Below, piece by piece: positions 50,015-63,885 of a stretch of DNA of 64,000 nucleotides (its first letter is position 1; each line of letters starts with the position of its first letter). This DNA comes from Arthrobacter sp. NicSoilB4 (GTDB lineage Bacteria > Actinomycetota > Actinomycetes > Actinomycetales > Micrococcaceae). Where the stretch lies: contig NZ_AP024653.1 in assembly GCF_019977335.1 (NCBI RefSeq), positions 558,001 to 622,000 of the forward strand. Reading direction: 5' to 3'. Below the pieces are notes generated by a model. The model was given only the letters and a program-made list of their open reading frames with translations, did not search any database and was not told the origin of the DNA. Both the position numbers and the translations under genes were made by a program.

Positions 50015-53000
50015 ATGACCCGACCGACCCTTGCCCCTGCCCTGAGCGGACTGCTCGGCGGCTGGCTTCCACTCCAGCGCTGGTTCCCCGTGAAGAGCGC
50101 GGCGTTCAGCTTCGAGCCGGCCGGGGGCCTGAGCCTCGCCGGCGGTCCTGCCGGATTTGCCGGACCTGACCGTGCAGACGGTGCCGGGCTCGAGGTGCTG
50201 CTGCTGGCCGTGAGCTACCCGACGCCGGACGGCTCCCGCACCGACGTCGTCCAGGTCCCGCTCAGCATCCGCAGCGCGCCCCTGGCGGGGGCGGAATCAG
50301 CGCTGATCGGGCAGATTTCAGGACCCGCCGGTTCCGCCGGACCCGCGGGATCGGAGGCCGACGGGGCGCCCGACGCCCGGTGGATTTACGACGGCGTCCA
50401 CGACCCTGCGTTCATCGCGGCGTGGCTGGAACTGATGCGCAACGGCGGCAGCACTCCGTCCGGGAATGCTACGGGCCACCTCGTTGAGTCCGGCTACGTG
50501 CTGCCCCGTGCCACCGGCGTCGTGAAGGTCCTCTCCGGGGAGCAGTCCAACAGTTCGGTGATCGTCGACGACGGCGAGTCGGCTGCGATCCTTAAATTCT
50601 TCCGGGTGCTCTCCGAAGGCCAGAACCCGGAGGTGGAAATCGGTGCTGCCCTGACCGCAGGACACACCGTCGAAGTACCCGCCACCCTCGGCTGGGTCAC
50701 CGGCGAGTGGGAGTACCCGCCCGGGCAGCACGGCACCGGCCGCGCGCTCGGCGAACTGGCAGTGGCGCACGAGTTCCTTGCCGGCGGGCTGGATGCCTGG
50801 CGGCTCGCCGTCGACGCGGCGAGCAGCGGACAGGACTTCACCGCGGAGGCCCACGCGCTGGGCGCCGCCACCGCCGCGGTACACCGCCGGCTGGCAGAGG
50901 CACTCGGCGTCGCCTCCGAATCCGTTCCCGGCCGCGACATTGCGCCCGGCGTGGCCGAGCGCGTGCGGCAGTCCTGGGCGCAGGCCGGAACCGCCGTCGG
51001 CCCTTACGGTGAAGCGCTGGACAGCCTCCTCGTCCGGCTCGAAGGCAGCGGCGCCGGCCCCCTGCAACGGATCCACGGCGATCTGCACCTGGGCCAGATC
51101 CTCCAGGTTCCGGGCGGACCCGGGAAAGCCCCGCGCTGGGCCATCCTCGATTTCGAGGGCGAGCCGCTCCGGCCGATTTCGGAACGCAATTTCCCGGACG
51201 TCCCGCTGCGCGACGTCGTGGGAATGCTGCGGTCCTTTGACTACGCCGCCGGCGCGGCCGTCCGGGAGCACCCGGCCGCGGACGTCCCGGAATCCTGGGT
51301 CGATGACTGCGCCGAGGCCTTCCTGGCCGGCTACGCGGAAGTCATCCCCGGCAGCATCGACCGTGATTCGCCCCTCTTCGTGGCGCTTTGGCTCGACAAA
51401 GCCCTCTACGAAGTCATCTACGAACTACGGAACAGACCGGACTGGCTCTCCATTCCGGTCCACGCATCACGTCGTCTCCTCGGCAGTACTGGCTCCGGCG
51501 TCCCGGCCGAAGCCGCAGCGGAAGGTATCAAAATGACAGGTTCAGCACGTATCGATCGTCCAGGAAGTCCCATGCCAGTGGATGCGGACACCCTGGCCAG
51601 GGTCGCCTCCGGCGAACACCATGCGCCGCACTCGGTCCTGGGCGCGCACCTCGATGACCACGGGCACGTCACCATCCGCACGGTCAAGCACCTGGCCGAA
51701 GCCGTCTCCGTTGTGACCGCCGCCGGCACCTTCCCGATGACGCACGAGTCGGGCGGGGTATGGGTTGCCGTGCTAGAGCCGCTGGAGTCGGGCCACGTGC
51801 CGGACTACCGGCTGGAAGTGACCTACGAGGGCCAGACGCCGCAGCCGGCCGATGACCCCTACCGGTATCTGCCCACCATCGGCGAACTGGACCTGCACCT
51901 GATCGGTGAAGGCCGCCACGAACGTCTCTGGGACGTGCTCGGGGCGCATGTCCAGCACTACAAGTCCACGATGGGCGACGTCGACGGCGTGTCCTTCGCG
52001 GTGTGGGCGCCCAACGCCCAAGCGGTGCGCGTCAAGGGCGACTTCAATGGCTGGGACGGGCGGCAGCACTCGATGCGGTCCCTCGGCTCCTCCGGGGTCT
52101 GGGAACTCTTTATCCCGGGCGTTGTAGCAGGGGCGTGCTACAAATTTGAGCTCCGGACCAAAGACGGCTACTGGGTGGAGAAGGCGGATCCGCTGGCGTT
52201 TGGAACCGAGGTTCCACCGCTGACGGCGTCGCGCGTCGTCGAGCCCTCCTACGCCTTCAAGGACGCGGACTGGATGGACGCCCGTGCAGCACGGGATCCG
52301 CACAACTCGCCGATGAGTGTCTATGAAGTGCACCTCGGCTCCTGGCGGGTTGGCCTCAGCTACCGGGAACTGGCCAAGGAACTTGTCGCCTACGTCAAGT
52401 GGCTCGGCTTCACCCATGTGGAGTTCATGCCGGTGGCGGAGCACCCCTTCGGCGGATCCTGGGGGTACCAGGTCACGTCCTACTTCGCGCCGACGTCGCG
52501 TTTCGGACACCCCGACGAGTTCCGGTACCTCGTGGACGAACTCCACCAGGCCGGCATCGGCGTGCTTCTGGACTGGGTGCCGGCGCACTTCCCCAAGGAT
52601 GAGTGGGCTCTGGCCCGGTTTGACGGCGAAGCCCTGTACGAGCACGCCGACCCGAACCTTGGCGAACACCCGGACTGGGGGACACTGATCTTCGACTTCG
52701 GCCGCCGCGAAGTCCGCAACTTCCTCGTCGCCAACGCGCTGTACTGGCTCGACGAATTCCACATCGACGGCCTGCGCGTGGATGCCGTCGCCTCCATGCT
52801 CTACCTCGACTACTCCCGCGAGGAGGGGCAATGGCAGCCGAACCGGTTTGGCGGACGGGAGAACCTCGAGGCGATCTCCTTCCTGCAGGAGGTTAACGCC
52901 ACGGTCTACAAGACGCACCCCGGTGCGGTCATGATCGCCGAGGAATCAACAGCGTTCCCAGGTGTCACGGCGCCCACCAGCCAGGGCGGCCTGGGCTTCG

Positions 53001-53746
53001 GGATCAAGTGGAACATGGGCTGGATGCACGACTCGCTCAAATACATTTCCGAGGATCCGTTCAACCGCAAGTGGCACCACGGCACTGTCACCTTCTCCAT
53101 GGTCTACGCCTACACGGAGAACTTCTTGCTGCCGATCAGCCATGACGAGGTGGTGCACGGCAAGGGTTCGATGCTGCGCAAGATGCCGGGGGATCGCTGG
53201 CAGCAGCTGGCCAACCTGCGCGCCTTCCTGGGTTACCAGTGGGCGCACCCGGGCAAGCAGCTGATCTTCATGGGCACCGAGTTCGGCCAGGAAGCCGAAT
53301 GGTCCGAGCAGCACGGCCTGGACTGGTGGCTGGCCGAAATCCCGGCGCACCGTGGGATGCAGCTGCTCACCAAGGACCTGAATGAGCTGTACAGCGCCAC
53401 GCCGGCGCTCTACGAACAGGACAACGACCCTGCCGGCTTCCAGTGGATCAACGGCGGGGATGCGGACCGCAACGTCCTGACGTTCATCCGCCGGGATGCC
53501 GCGGGCAACCCGCTGGTCTGCGCCTTCAACTTCTCCGGAGGGCCGCACAACGACTTCCGCCTCGGCGTTCCCGCGGTGGGCGAGTGGCAGGAAGTGCTGA
53601 ACACCGACGCCGACACGTATGGAGGATCCGGCGTCCTGAACGGGGGCACTCTGACGGCAACGGACGTGGACATCGACGGACAGCCGGCCACTCTCACCGT
53701 CACGCTGCCTCCCCTGGGGGCCGCGTACTTCAAACCCGTGCGCTGA
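50015..53746 (+). CDS. glgB: Maltokinase-GlgB fusion: bifunctional maltose 1-kinase and 1,4-alpha-glucan branching enzyme
   Basis: One uninterrupted frame encodes 1243 residues from ATG 50015 ([20 protein letters not shown]). Residues about 1-495 are a maltokinase: [20 protein letters not shown] near 175, catalytic-loop-like [17 protein letters not shown] near 353 and [10 protein letters not shown] near 379. A short linker (about 496-520) with no recognised domain follows. Residues about 525-1243 are Glg[17 protein letters not shown], the CBM48 segment [20 protein letters not shown] near 660, nucleophile Asp in [20 protein letters not shown] near 922, acid Glu in [14 protein letters not shown] near 975 and Asp in [14 protein letters not shown] near 1043. 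It makes maltose 1-phosphate for GlgE and adds branches to the product. The two activities are usually separate proteins. Confidence 0.95.
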   Translation: MTRPTLAPALSGLLGGWLPLQRWFPVKSAAFSFEPAGGLSLAGGPAGFAGPDRADGAGLEVLLLAVSYPTPDGSRTDVVQVPLSIRSAPLAGAESALIGQISGPAGSAGPAGSEADGAPDARWIYDGVHDPAFIAAWLELMRNGGSTPSGNATGHLVESGYVLPRATGVVKVLSGEQSNSSVIVDDGESAAILKFFRVLSEGQNPEVEIGAALTAGHTVEVPATLGWVTGEWEYPPGQHGTGRALGELAVAHEFLAGGLDAWRLAVDAASSGQDFTAEAHALGAATAAVHRRLAEALGVASESVPGRDIAPGVAERVRQSWAQAGTAVGPYGEALDSLLVRLEGSGAGPLQRIHGDLHLGQILQVPGGPGKAPRWAILDFEGEPLRPISERNFPDVPLRDVVGMLRSFDYAAGAAVREHPAADVPESWVDDCAEAFLAGYAEVIPGSIDRDSPLFVALWLDKALYEVIYELRNRPDWLSIPVHASRRLLGSTGSGVPAEAAAEGIKMTGSARIDRPGSPMPVDADTLARVASGEHHAPHSVLGAHLDDHGHVTIRTVKHLAEAVSVVTAAGTFPMTHESGGVWVAVLEPLESGHVPDYRLEVTYEGQTPQPADDPYRYLPTIGELDLHLIGEGRHERLWDVLGAHVQHYKSTMGDVDGVSFAVWAPNAQAVRVKGDFNGWDGRQHSMRSLGSSGVWELFIPGVVAGACYKFELRTKDGYWVEKADPLAFGTEVPPLTASRVVEPSYAFKDADWMDARAARDPHNSPMSVYEVHLGSWRVGLSYRELAKELVAYVKWLGFTHVEFMPVAEHPFGGSWGYQVTSYFAPTSRFGHPDEFRYLVDELHQAGIGVLLDWVPAHFPKDEWALARFDGEALYEHADPNLGEHPDWGTLIFDFGRREVRNFLVANALYWLDEFHIDGLRVDAVASMLYLDYSREEGQWQPNRFGGRENLEAISFLQEVNATVYKTHPGAVMIAEESTAFPGVTAPTSQGGLGFGIKWNMGWMHDSLKYISEDPFNRKWHHGTVTFSMVYAYTENFLLPISHDEVVHGKGSMLRKMPGDRWQQLANLRAFLGYQWAHPGKQLIFMGTEFGQEAEWSEQHGLDWWLAEIPAHRGMQLLTKDLNELYSATPALYEQDNDPAGFQWINGGDADRNVLTFIRRDAAGNPLVCAFNFSGGPHNDFRLGVPAVGEWQEVLNTDADTYGGSGVLNGGTLTATDVDIDGQPATLTVTLPPLGAAYFKPVR

Positions 53747-53793
53747 CGCCGGGCCCGCTGCTCCGGCAGCGGCCAGGCTGAGGTCCGCCGAAG

Positions 53794-53825
53794 AGCCCGG
53801 AATCCCCGTGATTCCGGGCTTTTTG
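53794..53825 (+). terminator. Terminator of the glgE-treS-mak-glgB operon
   Basis: AGCCCGGAAT (53794-53803) pairs with ATTCCGGGCT (53811-53820), followed by TTTT. It lies about 48 bp after the stop codon and just before the rRNA promoters. Confidence 0.9.
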
Positions 53826-53857
53826 GTGTCCCGTCGGAGGGTGCTGCCGAGGCGCCT

Positions 53858-53886
53858 TTGTCACCAGGGCGAAGTGGTGGTAGAGT
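53858..53886 (+). promoter_or_regulatory. rRNA operon promoter P1
   Basis: TTGTCA (53858-53863), a 17-bp spacer and TAGAGT (53881-53886) form a good vegetative promoter about 345 bp upstream of 16S. Confidence 0.7.
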
Positions 53887-53966
53887 TTATTTCCGCGCTG
53901 CTCCCCGGAGTTGATCGGCCAAGAAGACCCAGATGCCTCACGGCGAGACTGGATCGGGACGCCGAA

Positions 53967-53995
53967 TTGACAAGGGTGAAGCGGCCCGGTAAGTT
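53967..53995 (+). promoter_or_regulatory. rRNA operon promoter P2
   Basis: A perfect TTGACA (53967-53972), a 17-bp spacer and TAAGTT (53990-53995) form a second tandem promoter about 235 bp before 16S. Confidence 0.75.
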
Positions 53996-54051
53996 AGATA
54001 AGTTGCTCCGGAGCGATCCACGGCTGAGGTTGTGGTGGTGCCGGGTGTGTC

Positions 54052-54080
54052 TGTTGTTTGAGAACTCAATAGTGTGCCAA
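54052..54080 (+). other. 5' half of the 16S precursor processing stem (leader)
   Basis: TGTTGTTTGAGAACTCAATA and following bases to 54080 are nearly complementary to 55978-56006 after 16S. Such paired flanks form the RNase III processing stem of pre-16S rRNA. Confidence 0.65.
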
Positions 54081-54227
54081 GTTTGTTGATACCAATTTAT
54101 TGTATTGAATTGGTTGAATTGACCGGGTTGTCCACCCCGTGGATGGTCTGGTTTTTACAGCTGGTTTCAAATTTTGTGCATTGTGTGCATCCCGTTTTCC
54201 CGGGGGCGCATGGTGTGTCTGTTTTAC

Positions 54228-55758
<1,531 letters not shown>

Positions 55759-55977
55759 AGCACCTACAACCACCTTGCCTCATGCATTTGGGTGTGGAGG
55801 GGTTGTCAGGAGTATATGCCCGTTGCGCAGACGCTAGTTCTGCGGCGGGTGCTCACGGGTGGAATATCAACAAATAGGTGCCTGGCGGCACATGCCGGCG
55901 GCAAGTACGGACCCTGCGTCCTCCTTTGGGAGTGCGGTGGTCCTGGAACGCGGCCGGAATGATTCGCTGGGTAGTGT

Positions 55978-56006
55978 TTGGCACACTGTTGGGTCCTGAG
56001 ACAACA
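55978..56006 (+). other. 3' half of the 16S precursor processing stem
   Basis: TTGGCACACTGTTGGGTCCT and following bases to 56006 are the near-reverse-complement of the leader element 54052-54080, including the GTTGTTTGAGAAC part with a few mismatches and wobble pairs. Confidence 0.6.
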
Positions 56007-56124
56007 GGACCATGGTCTGTGCTTCGCCCTTTGGGGTGGGGTGCGGGGTGTGGGACTTGTGTTTCTGGTTTCCTGGCTGCACCGAGCGCGCACGTGAGTG
56101 TGTGGGGTGTGTGGTACGGGGTTG

Positions 56125-56155
56125 TTGTTTGAGAACTACATAGTGGACGCGAGCA
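56125..56155 (+). other. 5' half of the 23S precursor processing stem
   Basis: TTGTTTGAGAACTACATAGT and the following GGACGCGAGCA can pair with 59477-59510 after 23S. The same TTGTTTGAGAACT core also occurs in the 16S leader. Confidence 0.6.
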
Positions 56156-56273
56156 TCTTTTATAAGAAGCAATTTCCAAGAATATGAACCTGGATCTGGC
56201 CCGGGCGCCCTTTGGGGTGTGTGGGTTGGTTTTCGTGGTTCTCTCGAAAATTAGCGTTTTTGATCTTTTGTGG

Positions 56274-59402
<3,129 letters not shown>

Positions 59403-59476
59403 CACCACACACCACCTGGGTAAACCAATCCTTCAAAAGAGGTTTACCCGCCAAGGGTGGTAAAAAGAAACAAGAC

Positions 59477-59510
59477 TGCTTGCGTCCACTATGTGGTTCC
59501 CAACCAACAA
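59477..59510 (+). other. 3' half of the 23S precursor processing stem
   Basis: TGCTTGCGTCCACTATGTGG and TTCCCAACCAACAA are the near-reverse-complement of 56125-56155. Confidence 0.6.
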
Positions 59511-59610
59511 ACCCGTTGCTTGAGAACCAAAACAACTGAATACAACACCACAGTTGTAACCACAGATTTCCCACCACCACCCCCAGGGGCGGAACGGTAC
59601 GGGAGCAAGG

Positions 59611-59728
59611 GTTACGGCGGTCATAGCGTGGGGGAAACGCCCGGTCCCATTCCGAACCCGGAAGCTAAGACCCACAGCGCCGATGGTACTGCACCCGGGA
59701 GGGTGTGGGAGAGTAGGTCACCGCCGGA
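59611..59728 (+). rRNA. rrf: 5S ribosomal RNA
   Basis: GTTACGGCGGTCATAGCGTG at the 5' end pairs through GTTACGGCGG/CCGCCGGAAC with the 3' end. The internal CGGTCCCATTCCGAACCCGG and GAGAGTAGGTCACCGCCG are typical 5S segments. About 118 nt. Confidence 0.96.
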
Positions 59729-59744
59729 ACATCATTACACGGTC

Positions 59745-59774
59745 GAGAGCCCCAACCACACGGTTGGGGCTCTC
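59745..59774 (+). terminator. Terminator of the rRNA operon
   Basis: GAGAGCCCCAACC (59745-59757) pairs perfectly with GGTTGGGGCTCTC (59762-59774) around a 4-nt loop. The tail CCGCATTT is only weakly T-rich. Confidence 0.8.
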
Positions 59775-59809
59775 CCGCATTTAACCCACAAACCACAAAA
59801 CGGCGCCGC

Positions 59810-59968
59810 TCAGCGGGGGAATTTCCTGCCGTGGATCCAGGCCAGGAGCTCGAGGGCGAGCCCGCCGGCCACACACGCTACCCACCGCAGGTCCTGCCGG
59901 GGCAGCAGTTCACGGCAATGCCACGCGCCAACACCGCCGCCAACTAGCGACCCACCACACCCAGGCAC
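59810..59968 (-). CDS. Possible small protein or gene remnant (52 aa)
   Basis: Minus-strand reading from a GTG at 59968 to TGA 59812-59810 gives a Gly-rich start, then WHCRELLPRQDLRWVACVAG and GLALELLAWIHGRKFPR. The second half reads like a real protein C-terminus with one short hydrophobic stretch. There is no clear ribosome-binding site and the first 15 residues are dubious. It may be the 3' remnant of a decayed gene between the rRNA operon and the SRPBCC gene. Confidence 0.3.
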   Translation of the reverse strand: MPGCGGSLVGGGVGAWHCRELLPRQDLRWVACVAGGLALELLAWIHGRKFPR

Positions 59969-60033
59969 CGGAAGCACCGGCGATCTCCCGCTGGAGCTGA
60001 GGCAGCGCCCGGCCGCGGGTAGAGTTGGTGCCC

Positions 60034-60534
60034 ATGGATAACCTCTTCAGCCACGCAGCCCCTGACGCGGACGAGACGCCGGAACCGGCAGCGGCAGACG
60101 GGCTGGACCCCGTCGTCTACAGCGTTGTTGTGCCGGGCGCAGTCGCCCGTGCCTTTGTGGGTTTCACCGAACACACCCACTTGTGGTGGCCGCTGGAGGA
60201 GCACGGCGTCTTCGGTGCCGGCTCCTATGTGGAGTTCGAGGAGAACCTGATCCTGGAGACCGCAGATGACGGCAGAACTGCCATCTGGGGATCCATTGAC
60301 GACTGGCAGCCCCCGCTTTCTTTCCATGCCAGCTGGCACCCCGGCTCGTCCGCTGTGTGGTCCACGGAACTGCGCGTCGCCTTCCGGGCCGTCGAGGAGG
60401 GCACGGAGCTGCGCCTGGTCCACACCGGGTGGGAGGGCGCCGAGGACCCGGCCGGAACGCGGGCGGATTACGCCGCCGGCTGGCCCGGAGTGCTGGACCG
60501 CTTCGTGCGCTTCATGGGTGGCGCCGGCGCCTAA
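60034..60534 (+). CDS. SRPBCC (START/AHSA1-like) family protein
   Basis: The 166-residue protein starts MDNLFSHAAPDADETPEPAA at ATG 60034; GTG 60028 and TTG 60025 are in-frame alternatives, and TAGAGT lies 8 nt before the ATG. The AHSA1/Bet v1-like pattern is present: VVYSVVVPGAVARAFVGFTE near residue 28, HLWWPLEEHGVFG, VEFEENLILETADDGRTA, LSFHASWHPG and the end helix AGWPGVLDRFVRFM. Members bind hydrophobic ligands or act as stress-responsive chaperone-like proteins; the ligand is unknown. It is cytosolic and monocistronic, convergent with the LacI regulator. Confidence 0.85.
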   Translation: MDNLFSHAAPDADETPEPAAADGLDPVVYSVVVPGAVARAFVGFTEHTHLWWPLEEHGVFGAGSYVEFEENLILETADDGRTAIWGSIDDWQPPLSFHASWHPGSSAVWSTELRVAFRAVEEGTELRLVHTGWEGAEDPAGTRADYAAGWPGVLDRFVRFMGGAGA

Positions 60535-60717
60535 GGAGGCCCGGCCGGCGGCCCACGCGCCGCGCTCCTGCCCAGTCACCAGGCAGGCCGGTCCTTTGCT
60601 CCCGGCGGCTTCCCCGGAATACAGGGCGTTTCTTCCCGGGGAGCGGGGCAAGGGAGCGAGTAGCTGGGAAGGACCGCGGCCGGGGAGACCTGTGCGGCCG
60701 CAGGGGCCAGCACCGTG

Positions 60718-61749
60718 CTATCGGAGCGGCGCCGTGTCCACGGGCGGCACAGCTGTACTGGAACGGATCACGAAGCGCGTCGGGTACTCAGTGTCGGGCG
60801 ACGCGGAATCACTGACGCCGTCGAGTCCTGCCAGCAGGCGCCGGACTGCCAACGCACCCTGGCCGCGGGCGTCCTGGTCGATTGTCGTGAGCCCGAAGAC
60901 CTCGCCGAGTTCGTGGCCGTCGATGCCAATGACCGACAGGTCGTACGGCACGCGGAGCCCGAAGTCGCGGGCCGCGAGAATTGTGCCGATCGCCATCTCG
61001 TCGGATGCGGCGAAGACCGCCGTCGGGCGTTCCTCGGAGCCGCCCAGCAGGCGCCTGGCGCTGGCGTAAGCGCCCTGGATGGTGAAGTCCGCGGAGACCT
61101 GCCACTCCGGACGGACTTCCAGCCCAGCGCCCTTCATGGCTTTCTTGAAGCCGCCCTGGCGTGTGCCCGGAAGGCGGAAGTCCTGCTCGTAGGCGGCGTC
61201 CCCGGTCATGTGGGCGATCTTGCTGTGGCCGAGCTGGATGAGGTGCCGGGCAGCGGACTGGGCGATGCCCGAGTCGTCGATGCGGATGGTCGAGGCCCCG
61301 GGCAGCGGCCCGCCGATCCCGACGATGGGCCGGTGGATCGCGAGCAGTTGCTGGATCTCGGCCTCGCTGAGCTCCAGCGACACGGCAATCACCGCGTCCA
61401 CACGCTTGCGCAGCAGGAAGTCGTTCAACACGCTGTGCCGGCGTTCCTGCCCCTCGCTGACGTTGTAGAGCGTGAGGTCGTAGCCGGCGTCGAGAAGGGT
61501 AGCCGAGACGCCCTCCACCACCGACGAGAAGAACCAGCGGTGCACGGACGGAACCACGACGCCGACGTTGTGGTTCCGCCCGGAGGCCAGGCTGGAGGCG
61601 TGGTAGGAGAGGACGAAACCGAGCTCGGCAGCGGCAGTTTGGGCGAGCTCGCGGCTGCGGGCCGAAACATTGCCCTTGCCGCTCAAGGCGCGCGAAACGG
61701 TGGCTATGGAGAGGCCAGCGCGCTCCGCAACGTCCTTGATGCCGGGCAT
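60718..61749 (-). CDS. LacI family transcriptional repressor of the alpha-glucoside locus
   Basis: The 343-residue protein starts MPGIKDVAERAGLSIATVSR at ATG 61749, two bases after the glucosidase stop, with GGAGAG 6 nt upstream; the two genes are surely co-transcribed. Residues 1-55 are the LacI helix-turn-helix and hinge (VSRALSGKGNVSARSRE). The rest is the periplasmic-binding-protein-like effector domain (NVGVVVPSVHRWFFSSVVEG, LIQLGHSKIAHMTGD, TAVFAASDEMAIGTI, LSVIGIDGHELGEVFGLTTI). It likely represses the glucosidase and the divergent transporter genes through operators at 63577 and 63767 and responds to an alpha-glucoside such as maltose or trehalose. Confidence 0.92.
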   Translation of the reverse strand: MPGIKDVAERAGLSIATVSRALSGKGNVSARSRELAQTAAAELGFVLSYHASSLASGRNHNVGVVVPSVHRWFFSSVVEGVSATLLDAGYDLTLYNVSEGQERRHSVLNDFLLRKRVDAVIAVSLELSEAEIQQLLAIHRPIVGIGGPLPGASTIRIDDSGIAQSAARHLIQLGHSKIAHMTGDAAYEQDFRLPGTRQGGFKKAMKGAGLEVRPEWQVSADFTIQGAYASARRLLGGSEERPTAVFAASDEMAIGTILAARDFGLRVPYDLSVIGIDGHELGEVFGLTTIDQDARGQGALAVRRLLAGLDGVSDSASPDTEYPTRFVIRSSTAVPPVDTAPLR

Positions 61750-61751
61750 TC

Positions 61752-63545
61752 TTAGCTCTCCGCGTCCTCGATGTAGATATTCAGCCAAACAGTTTCCCCT
61801 GAGCTTAACCGATGCACGGAGCCGGCCCGGGCAGATGACCCGGCACCATCCCCTGCGGAATCCAGCGAGCTCCGCAGGAGCACCTGTCCGGCGGGGAGCT
61901 CTACAGAATCCGGCCCCACGTTCAGCAGCACCAGGGTGCTGCCGTTGAGGAACGCGAGGCAGGTGTCCGTGCACCATTCCTCTGCCCAGGCAAGTGAGCC
62001 CTGGCCAAGGCGCAGTTCCCGCCGGGCCGCCAGCATGCGGCGGTACAGGTTGAGATGCGACGACGGCGAGGCGGCCTGTACGTCACGCGCAAGCCCTGTG
62101 AAGCTCACCGGCTGCGGAAGCCAGGGAGCGGCGCCGGAACCGAATCCGGCGTTGGGCTCGCCGGCGCTCCACGGCAGCGGAACGCGGCACCCGTCGCGGC
62201 CCAGCCGTTCGCCGCCGGTGCGGGCGAAGGTGGGGTCCTGCCGCTGGCCGTCCGGAATGTCGATTCCGTCGGGCAGACCAAGTTCCTCGCCCTGGTAGAG
62301 GTAGGCGCCGCCGGGCAGTCCAAGCATGAACATTGAGGCAGCCGCGGCCCGGGAACGGCCGAGGGCCTCGTCCGGCTGCGGATCGAAGCTGCCGATCCCA
62401 TCGCCGTCGCGCGGTGCGTGGCCGTTGTAGCCGAAGCGGGTGGCGTGCCGGACGACGTCGTGGTTGGAGAGCACCCAGGTGCTGGGGGCGCCGACGGCGT
62501 CCAGCGCCGTCAGGGACTCGGTGATGACGCCGCGCATGCGGTGGACGTCCAGTCCGGCGTGCAGGTACGGGAAGTTGAAGGCCTGGTGCATTTCGTCCGG
62601 CCGGACCCAGTCGGCCAGGCGGGGGAGCGGGTCCACGTTCGCCTCGGCGCAGAGGATGCGGTCCGGGCCGAATTCGGCGAGGATCCGCCGCCACCTGCGG
62701 TAGATGTCGTGCAGGGCGGGCTGGCCGAACATCGGTGCGTCGTGGCCGGGGAAACCGTCGCTGCTGTTCCCGTCGGCGCGGCCGCCCCACTCGGGCAGGC
62801 CGGGGGCCTTGACGAGCGCATGGGCGACGTCCACACGGAAGCCGGACACTCCGCGTTCCAGCCAGAACCGCAGGACGCGTTCGAATTCCTCGTGCACGGC
62901 ATCGTTGTCCCAGTTGAAGTCGGGCTGGGACGTGTCGAACAGGTGCAGGTACCACTGGCCGGGCGTGCCGTCCGGCTCGGTGATCCGGGTCCAGGCCGGG
63001 CCGCCGAAGTGGGATTCCCAGTTGTTCGGGGGTTCTTCACCGAACGTTCCGCGGCCGTCGCGGAAGATGAACATGTCCCGTTCCGGGCTGCCTGCGGGCG
63101 CGGCCAGTGCGGCCTGGAAGGCGACGTGCTGGTCCGAGCAGTGGTTGGGTACGAGGTCCACAATCATCCGCAGGCCCAGGCGCGTGGCTTCAGCCATCAT
63201 GGCGTCGAAGTCCGCCAATGTGCCGAACAGCGGGTCGACGTCGCAGTAGTCACTGACGTCATAGCCGGCGTCGCGCTGGGGCGAACGATAAAACGGAGAG
63301 AGCCAGACCGCGTCGATCTCCAGTTCGGCCAGCTTCGGAAGTTCAGCGGTAATCCCCGCGAGGTCGCCGATGCCGTCCCCGTTCAGGTCACGGAACGAGC
63401 GTGGGTACACCTGGTAGATGACGGCGGAACGCCACCACCCGGGGAGGTGGTCTGCGGCGTGCACCGGCGTCAACGGACCGGTCAAAGGACCGGCCAGGGC
63501 CGCGGCGGTTTCGGCGGGGGCGATGAGTGTGGAATCAACGGACAT
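61752..63545 (-). CDS. GH13 alpha-glucosidase (oligo-1,6-glucosidase/alpha-glucosidase type)
   Basis: The 597-residue enzyme starts MSVDSTLIAPAETAAALAGP at ATG 63545, where TACGAT ends 7 nt upstream. After a 30-residue extension the GH13 barrel is canonical: WWRSAVIYQVYPRSFRDLNG near residue 37, VDLVPNHCSDQHVAFQAAL near 128, nucleophile Asp in SGFRVDVAHALVKAPG near 235, acid Glu in ILCAEANVDPLPRLADW near 302, and Asp in WVLSNHDVVRHATRFGYN near 365. It has no signal peptide, so it hydrolyses imported alpha-glucosides. It is the first gene of the minus-strand operon with the LacI regulator and is divergent from a sugar-binding lipoprotein gene. Confidence 0.93.
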   Translation of the reverse strand: MSVDSTLIAPAETAAALAGPLTGPLTPVHAADHLPGWWRSAVIYQVYPRSFRDLNGDGIGDLAGITAELPKLAELEIDAVWLSPFYRSPQRDAGYDVSDYCDVDPLFGTLADFDAMMAEATRLGLRMIVDLVPNHCSDQHVAFQAALAAPAGSPERDMFIFRDGRGTFGEEPPNNWESHFGGPAWTRITEPDGTPGQWYLHLFDTSQPDFNWDNDAVHEEFERVLRFWLERGVSGFRVDVAHALVKAPGLPEWGGRADGNSSDGFPGHDAPMFGQPALHDIYRRWRRILAEFGPDRILCAEANVDPLPRLADWVRPDEMHQAFNFPYLHAGLDVHRMRGVITESLTALDAVGAPSTWVLSNHDVVRHATRFGYNGHAPRDGDGIGSFDPQPDEALGRSRAAAASMFMLGLPGGAYLYQGEELGLPDGIDIPDGQRQDPTFARTGGERLGRDGCRVPLPWSAGEPNAGFGSGAAPWLPQPVSFTGLARDVQAASPSSHLNLYRRMLAARRELRLGQGSLAWAEEWCTDTCLAFLNGSTLVLLNVGPDSVELPAGQVLLRSSLDSAGDGAGSSARAGSVHRLSSGETVWLNIYIEDAES

Positions 63546-63552
63546 GCCGGTA

Positions 63553-63558
63553 ATCGTA
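63553..63558 (-). promoter_or_regulatory. Leaderless-type -10 box (TACGAT) of the alpha-glucosidase gene
   Basis: TACGAT is followed by TACCGGC and ATG 63545 on the minus strand, a 7-nt gap. The hexamer 17 bp upstream (TTTCAT) lies inside the LacI-type operator. Confidence 0.5.
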
Positions 63559-63576
63559 AGGCCGAATCAGCCAAAA

Positions 63577-63590
63577 TGAAAACGCTTCCA
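63577..63590. promoter_or_regulatory. LacI-type operator in the alpha-glucosidase promoter
   Basis: TGAAAACGCTTCCA (read on the other strand TGGAAGCGTTTTCA) matches the LacI/GalR-family palindrome with central CG. It covers the -35 region of the glucosidase promoter. Confidence 0.7.
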
Positions 63591-63734
63591 GCGGCGGCCG
63601 CGGCGAAGCCGGATTCCGCCGGCAAATGGAGGTTCCTCGGGCTCCAGCCCCGCCATCTCGCTGAAGTGCGCCGATGCTGGAACGCGCCGGGTCCTCGAGG
63701 CGGATTCGACCCCGTCCAATACTCGCCGGTAGTG

Positions 63735-63750
63735 TGACTTTCCAAAGTCA
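63735..63750. promoter_or_regulatory. Perfect inverted repeat TGACTTT-CC-AAAGTCA
   Basis: Two 7-bp perfect arms (63735-63741 and 63744-63750) are separated by CC, in the promoter region of the sugar-binding lipoprotein gene 17 bp upstream of the LacI-type operator. It may be a site for a second regulator; TTTCCA within it is also a possible -35. Confidence 0.45.
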
Positions 63751-63766
63751 CGCTGAGCATGTAACT

Positions 63767-63780
63767 TGGAAGCGCTTGCA
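63767..63780. promoter_or_regulatory. LacI-type operator upstream of the sugar-binding lipoprotein gene
   Basis: TGGAAGCGCTTGCA is a near-perfect LacI-family palindrome (core AAGCGCTT) and overlaps a possible -10 (TAACTT, 63762-63767). It mirrors the operator at 63577. Confidence 0.75.
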
Positions 63781-63885
63781 GCTGTGAGCCACATCACCGA
63801 CGATGCCACCAGGCCTCCGGAGTCTTCGCCAGAAGCTTCGGACGGAGCCTTCAGCGTGGATGCAGGATTCATGAAAGGGACACCA

